Positions 1 to 7,192 of a DNA stretch of 11,078 nt are shown here, one piece after another. The position numbers and the translations under genes were made by a program. Location: the NCBI GenBank assembly GCA_019428955.1, contig JAHYJF010000101.1:1-11078 (forward strand), given 5' to 3'. The notes below the pieces were generated by a model. It made no database searches, was not told the DNA's origin, and saw nothing but the letters and a program-made list of their open reading frames with translations. The stretch's first letter is position 1; every line of letters starts with the position of its first letter. This DNA comes from Burkholderiaceae bacterium. GTDB lineage: Bacteria > Pseudomonadota > Gammaproteobacteria > Burkholderiales > Burkholderiaceae_E.

Positions 1-465
1 GGTCAGGAAGTGGCCCGCACCTGCGGCGGGCGCGCGCTGGCGGCCCCCGACCTGCACCTGACCATCGCCTTCGTCGGCAATCGAGCGCTCGCCGACTCCC
101 GGCTGCTGCTGCCGCCGGCCCTGGCATTGCCGGGCGAACTGCTGGCGCGCGACGACTGGCCGGGGACGCGCGTCGAGCGCCTGGCAAGCTTCGGTCGCGG
201 TATCGTCTGGGCCGGACCCGAGCATACGCCGCCATGGCTCGCCGAACTCGCGCTCACGATCCGCGCCGCGCTGCGCGCCGCCGGCATCGGCTTTGACGAG
301 AAACCGTTGCGCCCCCACGTCACCCTGGTGCGCGGCGCGCGGCGCTGGGCCGGCACCGATCAGCCCTCAGAATTCGCACCAGTGCAGGTCGCGTCGTGGC
401 GATTGGCACTGGGCTGGTCGGGCGAGGGTCACGCCGGCGCCCGGTATCACTGGCACACCCTCTAG
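1..465 (+). CDS. thpR: RNA 2',3'-cyclic phosphodiesterase (ThpR/LigT family), 5'-truncated
   Basis: This is a 2H-phosphoesterase family protein, related to enzymes that open 2',3'-cyclic phosphate RNA ends (formerly called 2'-5' RNA ligase). The frame is open from the first base of the window. Both family HxT motifs are visible: HLTIAFVG (His at visible residue 19) and HVTLVRG (His at visible residue 106). About 154 codons are present, and family members are usually about 175-180 residues. The missing 20-25 residues, normally an RxFxAxxP-type first strand, should lie upstream. A GTG at base 10 could be read as a start, but it would delete that strand, so I treat the gene as partial. The TAG at 463-465 lies 6 bp from the convergent pstB stop. 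A cytoplasmic enzyme; its position here suggests no link with phosphate uptake. Family assignment is confident; the precise substrate is unknown. Confidence 0.87.
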   Translation, partial: GQEVARTCGGRALAAPDLHLTIAFVGNRALADSRLLLPPALALPGELLARDDWPGTRVERLASFGRGIVWAGPEHTPPWLAELALTIRAALRAAGIGFDEKPLRPHVTLVRGARRWAGTDQPSEFAPVQVASWRLALGWSGEGHAGARYHWHTL

Positions 466-471
466 CAGCTC

Positions 472-1272
472 TCAGCCGAAGCGACCGGTTATGTAATCCT
501 CGGTCTGCTTCTTCTTGGGCTTGATGAAGATCTGCTCGGTGACGTCGAATTCGACCATCTCGCCAAGATACATGTAGGCGGTGTAGTCCGAAATGCGCGC
601 TGCCTGCTGCATGTTGTGGGTGACGATCGCGATGGTGAACTCCGCCTTTAGTTCGGAGATCAGTTCCTCGATGTGCATGGTCGAGATCGGGTCGAGCGCC
701 GAGGTCGGCTCGTCGAGCAACAGTACTTCGGGCTTGACGGCGATTCCCCGGGCTATGCACAGACGCTGCTGCTGGCCGCCCGAGATGCTCATGCCGCTCT
801 GGCCGAGGATGTTCTTGACCTCTTCCCACAACGCCGCCTTGCGCAGCGCCCACTCGACGCGCTCGTCCATCTCGAGCTTCGAGAGCCTCTCGTGCAGACG
901 CACCCCGAAGGCGATGTTCTCGTAGATCGACATCGGGAACGGCGTCGGCTTCTGGAACACCATGCCGACCTTGGCCCGCAACACATTGACGTCGACCTTG
1001 CGGTCAAGCACGTTCATGCCGGCGAGCAGCAGCTCGCCGGTGGCGCGCTGCTCCGGGTAGAGGTCGTACATGCGGTTCATGGTGCGCAGCAGCGTCGACT
1101 TGCCGCAGCCCGAAGGGCCGATGAACGCCGTCACGTGGCGCTTGTAGATCTCGAGGTTGATGTTCTTCAAGGCGTGGTACTTGCCGTAGTAGAAGTCGAG
1201 ATCCTTGAACACCATCTGGGCCTCGAGCGGTTCCCCGGCCTTGTTGGTTCTCGCTTGGCTCGTCTCAGTCAT
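472..1272 (-). CDS. pstB: Phosphate ABC transporter ATP-binding protein PstB
   Basis: PstB is the cytoplasmic ATPase of the PstSCAB phosphate importer and also takes part in phosphate signalling to PhoR through PhoU. The 266-residue protein has every ABC element: Walker A GPSGCGKST (residues 52-60), Q-loop VFQKP (around 105-109), signature ISGGQQQR (163-170), Walker B LLLDEPTSALDP (184-195) and H-loop THN (His219). PFPMSIYENIAFG after the Q-loop and the C-terminal DYITGRFG are typical of PstB. Length is close to the usual 257-270. The ATG at 1272 has a GGAT Shine-Dalgarno-like stretch about 5-7 nt upstream. It is the last gene of pstSCAB, 13 bp after pstA, and should be driven by the pstS promoter. 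No terminator hairpin was seen in the 6-bp gap to thpR. Confidence 0.97.
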   Translation of the reverse strand: MTETSQARTNKAGEPLEAQMVFKDLDFYYGKYHALKNINLEIYKRHVTAFIGPSGCGKSTLLRTMNRMYDLYPEQRATGELLLAGMNVLDRKVDVNVLRAKVGMVFQKPTPFPMSIYENIAFGVRLHERLSKLEMDERVEWALRKAALWEEVKNILGQSGMSISGGQQQRLCIARGIAVKPEVLLLDEPTSALDPISTMHIEELISELKAEFTIAIVTHNMQQAARISDYTAYMYLGEMVEFDVTEQIFIKPKKKQTEDYITGRFG

Positions 1273-1285
1273 CGTTCATCCGGTC

Positions 1286-2131
1286 CTACGCTTTGTGCCG
1301 GTCACGGAAGACCAGGCGGGCGATGATGTTCAGCCCGAGGACCCCGATCGTGATCAGGAATACGCCCGCCCAGGCGAGCTGCTGCCATTGCGTAAACGGA
1401 CTCATCGCGAACTTGTAGATGGTGACCGGCAGGTTGGCCATCGGTTCGTTGAGATCCAGGCTCCAGAACTGGTTCGACAGGGCAGTGAAAAGCAGCGGCG
1501 CGGTCTCACCGGCGATCCGCGCCACCGCCAGCAGGATGCCGGTGATGATGCCGGCCACCGAAGCCTTCAGCGTCACCCGCATGATCACCACCCGTTTGGG
1601 CGCACCGAGCGCGAAGGCGGCCTCGCGCAGCGTGTCCGGCACCAGCCTGAGCATGTTCTCGGTGGTCGAGACCACCACCGGGATCACGATCAGCGCGAGC
1701 GCCAGGACGCCCGAAAAGCCCGAGAATTTGCCGACGTTGGCCACGTAGATGGCGTAGATGAACAGGCCGATAACAATCGACGGCGCGGACAGCAGGATGT
1801 CGTTTATGAACCGGGTCACGCTGCCCAGCCCGGTATGCCGGCCGTATTCCGCCAGATAGATGCCCGTCAGGATGCCAATCGGCGTACCCAGCGCGGTCGC
1901 CAGCGACACCATCAACGCACTGCCGACAATCGCGTTGAGCAGGCCGCCGGAATCATCGGAACCGGGCGGCGGCGTCATCTTGGTGAAGAGCTCAAGCGAC
2001 AAGCCGGCGATGCCCAACTGCAAGGTGGTCAGCAGGATCCACGCCAGCCAGAACAGGCCGAAGACCATCGCGGCCAGCGACATGGCCAGGGCGATCTTGT
2101 TGACGATCTTGCGTTGCGTCAGCAGTTTCAT
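1286..2131 (-). CDS. pstA: Phosphate ABC transporter permease PstA
   Basis: PstA is one of the two inner-membrane subunits that form the phosphate channel of PstSCAB. The 281-residue protein is hydrophobic, with about six predicted helices. The first helix lies at about residues 13-40. The next segments include LNAIVGSALMVSLATALGTP and ILLSAPSIVIGLFIYAIYVA. The EAA-type loop that contacts PstB is VARIAGETAPLLFTA. The NQFWSLDLNEPMANLPVTIY stretch near the C-terminus is typical of PstA. The ATG at 2131 lies 7 bp after the pstC stop with a GAG-type ribosome site inside the end of pstC, so translation is probably coupled. Length matches the family (about 280-300). Assignment is secure from sequence and operon position. 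Confidence 0.96.
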   Translation of the reverse strand: MKLLTQRKIVNKIALAMSLAAMVFGLFWLAWILLTTLQLGIAGLSLELFTKMTPPPGSDDSGGLLNAIVGSALMVSLATALGTPIGILTGIYLAEYGRHTGLGSVTRFINDILLSAPSIVIGLFIYAIYVANVGKFSGFSGVLALALIVIPVVVSTTENMLRLVPDTLREAAFALGAPKRVVIMRVTLKASVAGIITGILLAVARIAGETAPLLFTALSNQFWSLDLNEPMANLPVTIYKFAMSPFTQWQQLAWAGVFLITIGVLGLNIIARLVFRDRHKA

Positions 2132-2138
2132 CGTCGTC

Positions 2139-3125
2139 TCAGGTCTTGGTGCCTTCCTGCTTCGACAGGCGCAGCAGGAGAAGTTTCGAGAAGACCAGAA
2201 CGGCCAGCGTGATCAGGAACAGGATTAGGCCCAGTTCGATCAGTGCCGAGGTATAGATCCCCGGGGTTGCCTCGCCGAATTCATTGGCCAGCGTCGAGGT
2301 GATGCTGTTGCCCGGCTCATAGAGCGAGACGCTGTTGAGAAAGTTGGTGTTGCCGATGACGAAGGTCACCGCCATGGTCTCGCCGAGCGCCCGGCCCAGC
2401 CCGAGCATGACGCCGCCGATGACGCCGACCCTGGTGTAGGGGAGCACCACGTTCCAGATCACCTCCCAGGTCGTGCTGCCCAGACCGTAGGCGGATTCCT
2501 TGAGCATCGCCGGAGTCACCGCGAACACGTCGCGCATTACCGAGGCGATGAAGGGAATGATCATGATCGCGAGGATGATGCCGGCGGTGAGAATGCCGAT
2601 CCCCAGCGGTGCTCCTTCGAACAGCGCCCCGATCACCGGCACCGCGCCCAGGGTGTCAGACAATAGCGGCTGGACGTATTGGCCAAAGAACGGGGCGAAC
2701 ACCATCAGGCCCCACATCCCGTAGACGATCGACGGCACCGCCGCCAGCAGCTCGATGGCGATCCCGAGCGGCCGGCGCAACCACCCGGGCGACAACTCGG
2801 TCAGGAACAGCGCGATGCCGAAGCTCACCGGCACCGCGATGCACAGTGCGATCAGTGAGGTCACCAGCGTCCCGTAGATCGGAATCAGCGCGCCGAATCG
2901 CTCCTGCGGCGGATTCCACTCGGAACTCCAGATGAAGCTCAGGCCGAAACTCTGGATCGACTCCCACGAATCGATCACCAGCGAAACGATGATCCCGGCC
3001 ATCAGGGCCAGCGTCAGCGCGGCGAACCCCCTGGTGACATTCTGGAACAACCAATCGCCCCAGCTCCTGCCGCGGGCCGGACTGCCCGCAGCGTTGCTGG
3101 CGATCAAACGCGGCGTCGCGCTCAT
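2139..3125 (-). CDS. pstC: Phosphate ABC transporter permease PstC
   Basis: PstC is the second inner-membrane permease of the phosphate importer. The 328-residue protein has a cytoplasmic lead of about 30 residues and then about six helices. The first is FAALTLALMAGIIVSLVI, with others around LVTSLIALCIAVPVSFGIAL and GILTAGIILAIMIIPFIASV. The permease loop reads GLGRALGETMAVTFVIGN, and the preceding stretch YGLGSTTWEVIWNVVLPYT is also characteristic. The E. coli protein is 319 residues, so the length is normal. The ATG at 3125 has no convincing Shine-Dalgarno site; it is the first plausible start in frame and gives a normal N-terminus. It follows pstS after 73 bp that contain a hairpin (see 3151-3184), so its expression may be set lower than that of pstS. 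Confidence 0.96.
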   Translation of the reverse strand: MSATPRLIASNAAGSPARGRSWGDWLFQNVTRGFAALTLALMAGIIVSLVIDSWESIQSFGLSFIWSSEWNPPQERFGALIPIYGTLVTSLIALCIAVPVSFGIALFLTELSPGWLRRPLGIAIELLAAVPSIVYGMWGLMVFAPFFGQYVQPLLSDTLGAVPVIGALFEGAPLGIGILTAGIILAIMIIPFIASVMRDVFAVTPAMLKESAYGLGSTTWEVIWNVVLPYTRVGVIGGVMLGLGRALGETMAVTFVIGNTNFLNSVSLYEPGNSITSTLANEFGEATPGIYTSALIELGLILFLITLAVLVFSKLLLLRLSKQEGTKT

Positions 3126-3150
3126 CGGTGGAATTGTCCGGCGACAGACG

Positions 3151-3184
3151 CAAGAAATCCGCGCCGCTGGCGGGCGGCGCGGAT
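3151..3184 (-). terminator. Stem-loop with T-rich tail between pstS and pstC (leaky terminator or mRNA stabiliser)
   Basis: On the minus strand, starting 14 nt after the pstS stop codon, there is a perfect 11-bp inverted repeat, ATCCGCGCCGC and GCGGCGCGGAT, with a 6-nt loop. TTTCTT follows the last G·C pairs, overlapping the final T of the stem. A GC-rich stem with a short U-tract resembles an intrinsic terminator, but the U-tract is short and interrupted, so termination should be partial. The usual role of such a structure here would be to leave abundant, stabilised pstS mRNA and to reduce read-through into pstCAB. The stem is seen directly; the effect is inferred. Confidence 0.72.
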
Positions 3185-3198
3185 GGCGGGGAATCGCC

Positions 3199-4239
3199 CT
3201 ACTTGGCGATGACCGGCTTGCCGGCGGTGTCTTTGATCTGGTTCCACGAACTATGGATCAGCTTGATGAGGCTATCGGGCAGCGCGACGTAGTCGAGATC
3301 GCCGGCCATCTGGGCGCCGTTCTGGTAGGCCCAGGCAAAGAACTTGAGCGCTTCAGATGCCTGCGCCGGCTTGTCCTGGACCTTGTGCATCAGGATGAAG
3401 GTGGCGCCGGTGATCGGCCAGGCGTCCTTGCCCGGCTCGTCGGTCAGAATCTCGTAGAACGCCGACTTGCCCCAGTCGGCGACCGCCGCCGCGGCCTTGA
3501 AGCTCGCATCATCGGGGGCGACGAAATTGCCGGCGGCATTCTTGAGCAGCACGTGGGTCAGCTTGTTCTGCTTGGCATAGGCGTATTCGACGTAGCCGAT
3601 CGCGCCAGGCAGACGCTGCACGAAGGCCGAGACGCCCTCGTTGCCCTTGCCGCCCAGGCCGGCGGGCCACTGCAGGGCGGTACCCTCGCCCACTTTCTGC
3701 TTCCACTCGGGGCTGGCCTTCGAGAGATAGTTGCTGAAGATGAACGTAGTGCCCGAACCATCGGCCCGGCGGACCACGCCGATGGCGCTGCCGGGCAACT
3801 TGACTCCGGGGTTGAGTGCCGCGATCGCCTGGTCGTCCCACTTCTTGATCTTGCCGAGGTAGATATCGGCCAGTACCGCTCCCGTCATTTTCAGTTCGCC
3901 GGGCTTGACGCCGGGCAGGTTGACCACCGGCACGACCCCGCCAACCACCGTCGGGAACTGCATCAGGCCGTCCTTTTCGAGCACCTCGGGCTTGAGCGGC
4001 ATGTCGGACGCGCCGAAATCGACCGTCTTGGCGGTGATCTGCTTGATGCCGCCACCGGAGCCGATCGACTGGTAGTTGACCTTGTTGCCGGTCGCCTTCG
4101 CGTAGGCATCGGCCCACTTGGCATAGATCGGCGCCGGGAACGAGGCGCCGGCGCCGGTAACGTCGGCGGCGGCCGCGCTCTGGGCCATCATGGCCACTGC
4201 AATCAAAGGCGCTGCGCCAAATTTCACTAGCTTCATCAT
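3199..4239 (-). CDS. pstS: Periplasmic phosphate-binding protein PstS
   Basis: PstS captures phosphate in the periplasm and delivers it to PstCA. The 346-residue precursor begins with a Sec signal peptide (MMKLVKFG, a hydrophobic core, then QSAAAAD; cleavage probably at residue 24 or 25). It has no lipobox cysteine, so it should be soluble. Phosphate-binding features are visible: GAGASFPAPIY at the mature N-terminus, SIGSGGGIKQI (about 58-68), DFGASDMPL (about 74-82) and RRADGSGTTFIFSNYL (157-172). Length matches E. coli PstS (346). Two adjacent ATG codons occur at 4239 and 4236; an AGGGAG ribosome site (4247-4252) lies 7 nt before the first, which I chose. It is the first gene of pstSCAB and lies downstream of a candidate Pho box, so phosphate-starvation induction is expected. 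Confidence 0.97.
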   Translation of the reverse strand: MMKLVKFGAAPLIAVAMMAQSAAAADVTGAGASFPAPIYAKWADAYAKATGNKVNYQSIGSGGGIKQITAKTVDFGASDMPLKPEVLEKDGLMQFPTVVGGVVPVVNLPGVKPGELKMTGAVLADIYLGKIKKWDDQAIAALNPGVKLPGSAIGVVRRADGSGTTFIFSNYLSKASPEWKQKVGEGTALQWPAGLGGKGNEGVSAFVQRLPGAIGYVEYAYAKQNKLTHVLLKNAAGNFVAPDDASFKAAAAVADWGKSAFYEILTDEPGKDAWPITGATFILMHKVQDKPAQASEALKFFAWAYQNGAQMAGDLDYVALPDSLIKLIHSSWNQIKDTAGKPVIAK

Positions 4240-4290
4240 CCAGTTTCTCCCTATGACTCCAAATTGATATCGCTTTCTTCAGGGAGGGAC

Positions 4291-4322
4291 TTTATCAACA
4301 CCATGTTACAAACTGATGACGC
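4291..4322 (-). promoter_or_regulatory. Candidate Pho box and -10 element for pstS
   Basis: On the minus strand, GCGTCATCAGTTTGTAAC (4305-4322) matches the E. coli PhoB box CTGTCATAWAWCTGTCAY at 12 of 18 positions. It keeps GTCAT in the first half and TGT-A in the second. A -10-like GATAAA (4291-4296) follows 8 nt later and no -35 is recognisable, as expected for a PhoB-dependent promoter. The site lies in the 108-bp gap between phoR and pstS, about 65 nt before the pstS start. Position is the best support; the match itself is moderate. Confidence 0.6.
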
Positions 4323-4347
4323 CCAACGACGGCGCCAACCAAGGCAC

Positions 4348-5655
4348 TCAGGCCGATGCCGGCGCGCTGTTCTCGTCCCCGGGCGGCAGGATGCGTGATG
4401 CCGGCAGGCGCAATGAAAACGAGCTGCCTTCCCCGGGAGTGCTGACGATGTGCAGCCCGGCGCCATGGCGCGAGGCGATGCGCTTGACGATCGCCAACCC
4501 CAGTCCGGTCCCGCCGGTCGAACGCGAGCGTCCACGGTCGACTCGGTAGAAGCGCTCGGAGAGCCGCGGCAGGTGATCGGCATCGATCCCAATGCCGGTG
4601 TCGCGCACCGTGATCCAGCCCTCACCGTCGCGCACCCGCCAGGACAGTTCGATCTCGCCGCCATCGGGGGTATAGCGCACCGCGTTGGTAAGCAGGTTGC
4701 GGATCGCGCTCTCGAGTTCGCCGGCGTCGCCGCGCACCTGGTATGCGTCGTTGATCGTCATCGAGATGCGGTGCCGCCCGCCCGAAAATGCCGTGGCCTC
4801 ATCGATCATCGCGGAGAGCAGCCCGCGCAGGTCGATGATCTGGTCGCGCGGCTGATCGAGGTCGGCCTCGAGTGTCGCCAGGGTCAACAGGTCGTCGATG
4901 ATCCGTTGCATGCTGCGGCTGCTGCGCAGGATCGACTCGAGGTGTTCGCGCCGGGTCGCTTCGTCCAGTTCCAGTTCCAGCAGGGTCTCGGCAAAGCCGC
5001 AGACGATCGTCACCGGCGTGCGCAATTCGTGCGAGACGTTGGCGACGAAGTCGCTGCGCATCGCATCGATCTTGGTCTGGTCGGTGACGTCGCGGGTGAT
5101 CATCAGCTTGCCCTCACCGCTGGGGAAGATGCGAACCCGGTAGACCCTTCCGGGATGGCTGGCGAGCGCGATCTGGAGCGCGTCTTCGAATCTCCCGGCC
5201 TCGAGGAAGGCAACGAAATCCGGTTGGCGAATGAAATGGTGGATCGGGCGGCTGGTGCCGAAAATTCCGTGGAGTTCCTGCGCCGCGCGGTTGCTCCACA
5301 CGACGTGGTCGAAGCGGTCGAGCGCGATCAGCGCGTCGGGGAGACGATCGACCGCGGCGTGCACCCCGCGGAGTTCGGCCTCGAGCGCTTCGCTGGCGTC
5401 GGCGCGTTCACGCAGGTACCGCGAGATCCGCTCGAAGGCCAGGCCCCACGAGCCGGTGCCGATCGGCACCCGGCGCTGGTCGGGCAGGACGGCCCAATCG
5501 TTGAGCTTCCACAGGAAATAGCCATTGAAGACCACCGCACCTCCCAGGGCCAGTGCCACCCAGATCAGCGCGATCGTTGGCGAGATAAATTGGGCGAGCA
5601 GCACTGCCACCACCAGTGCGGCGGCGAGCCAGGATAGTTGGCGCACCCAGATCAT
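4348..5655 (-). CDS. phoR: Phosphate regulon sensor histidine kinase PhoR
   Basis: PhoR is the inner-membrane kinase/phosphatase that controls PhoB. The 435-residue protein starts with two hydrophobic helices (about residues 7-23 and 28-48) joined by only a few residues, so there is essentially no periplasmic sensor. A linker and PAS-like region follow (about 95-190, including LPDALIALDRFDHVVWSN). The HisKA domain carries NVSHELRTP with the phosphoacceptor His209. The ATPase domain shows the N-box NLLTNAVRYTP (N324), G1 DTGIGID (352-358), the F-box-like ERFYRVD and G2 GGTGLGLAI (381-389). Length matches E. coli PhoR (431). Its ATG overlaps the phoB stop in ATGA (5652-5655), so it is probably translated by coupling. 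Lack of an external sensor fits the known scheme in which the Pst complex and PhoU set PhoR activity. Confidence 0.96.
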   Translation of the reverse strand: MIWVRQLSWLAAALVVAVLLAQFISPTIALIWVALALGGAVVFNGYFLWKLNDWAVLPDQRRVPIGTGSWGLAFERISRYLRERADASEALEAELRGVHAAVDRLPDALIALDRFDHVVWSNRAAQELHGIFGTSRPIHHFIRQPDFVAFLEAGRFEDALQIALASHPGRVYRVRIFPSGEGKLMITRDVTDQTKIDAMRSDFVANVSHELRTPVTIVCGFAETLLELELDEATRREHLESILRSSRSMQRIIDDLLTLATLEADLDQPRDQIIDLRGLLSAMIDEATAFSGGRHRISMTINDAYQVRGDAGELESAIRNLLTNAVRYTPDGGEIELSWRVRDGEGWITVRDTGIGIDADHLPRLSERFYRVDRGRSRSTGGTGLGLAIVKRIASRHGAGLHIVSTPGEGSSFSLRLPASRILPPGDENSAPASA

Positions 5656-6338
5656 TTTTCCTCCAGTCGGTATCCAGCACCACGTACCGTAGCTATCAGC
5701 TGGTCATGGCCCGTTGCACCCAGGACCACGCGCAGCCGGCGTATATGCACATCCACCGTGCGTTCTTCGACCTCGGAATCGTTGTCCCAGACCATCTCGA
5801 TCAAGCGGGCGCGGGACAGGATGCGCTGTGGATTTCGCATGAAGCAGTGCAACAAGCGGAATTCGGTTGGGCTGAGTTCCAGCTGCTGCCCTCCGGCAGA
5901 CGCGCGCAGGCTCTCGGGCTCCAGTCGAAGGCCGCCGAATTCGAGTGTGTCTTGCGCGCTGACCGTGCCTGCGCGCCGCAGCAGCGCACTGATCCGGGCG
6001 AGCAGTTCACGCGGCGAAAAGGGCTTGGTGACGTAGTCGTCGGCACCGGCCTCGAAGCCCTCGAGCTTGTTCTGCTCCTGGGCCCGCGCCGTCAGGAACA
6101 GGATCGGGGTGTTGCCGGTGGCGTCGCGCTTGCGCAGTTCGCGGGCGAACGCGGGGCCGTTGACGTCGGGCAGCATCCAGTCGAGCACGATCAGGTCGGG
6201 AATATCGCTCGCAATCGCCACCCTGGCCGATGCCGCGTCGCCGGCGTCGGTGACGCGAAAACCGTGATGGCGAAGGTTCACGCCGATCATCCTACGGATA
6301 TCGGGTTCATCCTCGACGATAAGGATGTGGCCGGGCAC
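5652..6338 (-). CDS. phoB: Phosphate regulon response regulator PhoB
   Basis: PhoB is an OmpR-family regulator that, when phosphorylated by PhoR, binds Pho boxes to activate phosphate-starvation genes. The 228-residue protein has a receiver domain with acidic pocket VEDEPD, phosphoacceptor Asp53 (LIVLDWMLPDVNG), Thr83 (FLTARA) and Lys105 (VTKPFSP). A winged-helix DNA-binding domain follows (about 125-228), with LSPTEFRLL and the recognition-helix segment RTVDVHIRRLR. Length matches E. coli PhoB (229). The start is a GTG at 6338; no ATG occurs in frame that would give the conserved first strand, and AAGGG lies 9 nt upstream. It is 24 bp after phoU and overlaps phoR by 4 bp. No promoter was seen in the phoU-phoB gap, so it should be read from the Pho box before phoU. 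Confidence 0.96.
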   Translation of the reverse strand: MPGHILIVEDEPDIRRMIGVNLRHHGFRVTDAGDAASARVAIASDIPDLIVLDWMLPDVNGPAFARELRKRDATGNTPILFLTARAQEQNKLEGFEAGADDYVTKPFSPRELLARISALLRRAGTVSAQDTLEFGGLRLEPESLRASAGGQQLELSPTEFRLLHCFMRNPQRILSRARLIEMVWDNDSEVEERTVDVHIRRLRVVLGATGHDQLIATVRGAGYRLEEK

Positions 6339-6362
6339 TTCAATGCGCCCTTGGGCCCGTAA

Positions 6363-7049
6363 TCACGATTCCTCCTGGGCCGACGCGTGCCGCCGGTCGA
6401 TGCCCTCGACGACGTTGACCACGTACTCGGCGATGTTCTCCGCATGATCTCCGATCCGTTCAAGCGACTGGACGATGAAGATCATTTCCTGGGCAGCCGG
6501 GATCGAGGCTGGGTCCTGCGCCATCGCCTCGAGCAACTCGCGAATCAGCGACGAGCGCAAGGCGTCGACCGTGCGATCGCGTGCCCGCAGCAGCGTAAGT
6601 GCTACAGCATCATGGCGCACGAACGCGTCGAGTGCCTGCTCGAGCATCTCGCGCACCGTCGTACCCATGGTCACGACCCGGTCGAGCGGGAAACCGGCGC
6701 AGCCGGGGAACTCCTGGAGATCGCGGGCGTTGTAGGCGATCTTCTTGGCCTCGTCGCCAATCCGCTCCAGATCGTTGATGGTGTGCATCGCCGCCACTAC
6801 TTCGCGCAGGTCGATGGCGATGGGCTGGCGCCGGGCGATGATCTGGTTGCACAAACCGTCGTTTTGCACGTGCATCCGGTTGACCGCGCGCTCCTCGGTA
6901 GCGATCTGCGCCATCAACTCGCCGTCGCCGGTACGCAGCACCTCCACGGCCCGGTAGACCTGCTGCTCGACCAACCCACCCATGGTCATGACGGCGCTGC
7001 GCATCACCGACATGTCGGTGTCGAAGGCCTTCATTGTGTGCTCGTGCAT
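6363..7049 (-). CDS. phoU: Phosphate signalling protein PhoU
   Basis: PhoU is a cytoplasmic all-helical protein that links PstB to PhoR and keeps the Pho response off when phosphate is plentiful. The 228-residue sequence shows the two-fold repeat of the family. Each half has the metal-binding E-x-x-x-D signature: LERIGDEAKKIA (Glu95, Asp99) and LERIGDHAENIAEYVV (Glu197, Asp201). The start MHEHTMKAFDTD matches the usual xEHTxKAFD N-terminus, which supports the ATG at 7049 rather than the internal ATG at 7034. A GGGGG stretch lies about 5 nt upstream. It is the first gene of phoU-phoB-phoR, unlike the common pstSCAB-phoU order. An untranslated leader of roughly 100 nt would separate it from the predicted promoter. 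Confidence 0.96.
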   Translation of the reverse strand: MHEHTMKAFDTDMSVMRSAVMTMGGLVEQQVYRAVEVLRTGDGELMAQIATEERAVNRMHVQNDGLCNQIIARRQPIAIDLREVVAAMHTINDLERIGDEAKKIAYNARDLQEFPGCAGFPLDRVVTMGTTVREMLEQALDAFVRHDAVALTLLRARDRTVDALRSSLIRELLEAMAQDPASIPAAQEMIFIVQSLERIGDHAENIAEYVVNVVEGIDRRHASAQEES

Positions 7050-7158
7050 CGTGCCCCCGTGTGACTCAGCCGAAGCGATAACTATTGTAGACCGCGGCCC
7101 CCCGACCCCTGGAGCATGCGACGGTCAGCTCCGCCTGGTCCGACGGCTATCCCGGCCG
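7050..7158 (-). other. Leader region between the phoU promoter and phoU
   Basis: About 109 nt on the minus strand hold no ORF that I can support. A TACAAT hexamer (7084-7089, 5/6 to the -10 consensus) could mark a second, basal promoter closer to phoU, but no reasonable -35 lies 16-18 nt before it. The region contains a G-rich run around 7097-7103. No riboswitch or hairpin was recognised. Confidence 0.35.
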
Positions 7159-7192
7159 ATATTGCATCGCCAATGTGACAGTTACATGACAT
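7159..7192 (-). promoter_or_regulatory. Strong Pho box and -10 element for phoU-phoB-phoR
   Basis: On the minus strand, ATGTCATGTAACTGTCAC (7175-7192) matches the E. coli PhoB box CTGTCATAWAWCTGTCAY at 16 of 18 positions. It has two clear TGTCA repeats 11 nt apart. A weak -10-like CAATAT (7159-7164) follows after exactly 10 nt, the spacing known for PhoB-activated promoters, and there is no -35 hexamer. The box directly abuts the frnE stop codon (7193-7195) and lies about 125 nt before phoU. This implies PhoB autoregulation of its own operon, PhoU included. Confidence 0.85.

Noticed and set aside
1205..2212. Plus-strand open frame (335 codons) opposite pstA, rich in Arg, Gln, Asp and His.
   Set aside because: It is a mirror of hydrophobic codons in the permease genes, with no ribosome site or domain.
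2932..4230. Long plus-strand open frame (432 codons) opposite pstS.
   Set aside because: It is a high-GC shadow of pstS, with Arg/Gly/Asp-rich sequence of no recognisable domain. pstS itself is unmistakable on the other strand.
4251..4664. Minus-strand open frame overlapping the 3' end of phoR and the pstS promoter region.
   Set aside because: It is out of frame with phoR, whose ATPase motifs occupy the same bases. It would also run through the Pho box.
4450..5637. Long plus-strand open frame (395 codons) opposite phoR.
   Set aside because: It is antisense to an intact PhoR with all kinase motifs, is compositionally unlike a real protein and has no family signature.
7084..7089. Second, constitutive promoter for phoU based on TACAAT.
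   Set aside because: The hexamer is good but there is no -35 match at 16-18 nt, so I keep it only as a note in the leader entry.
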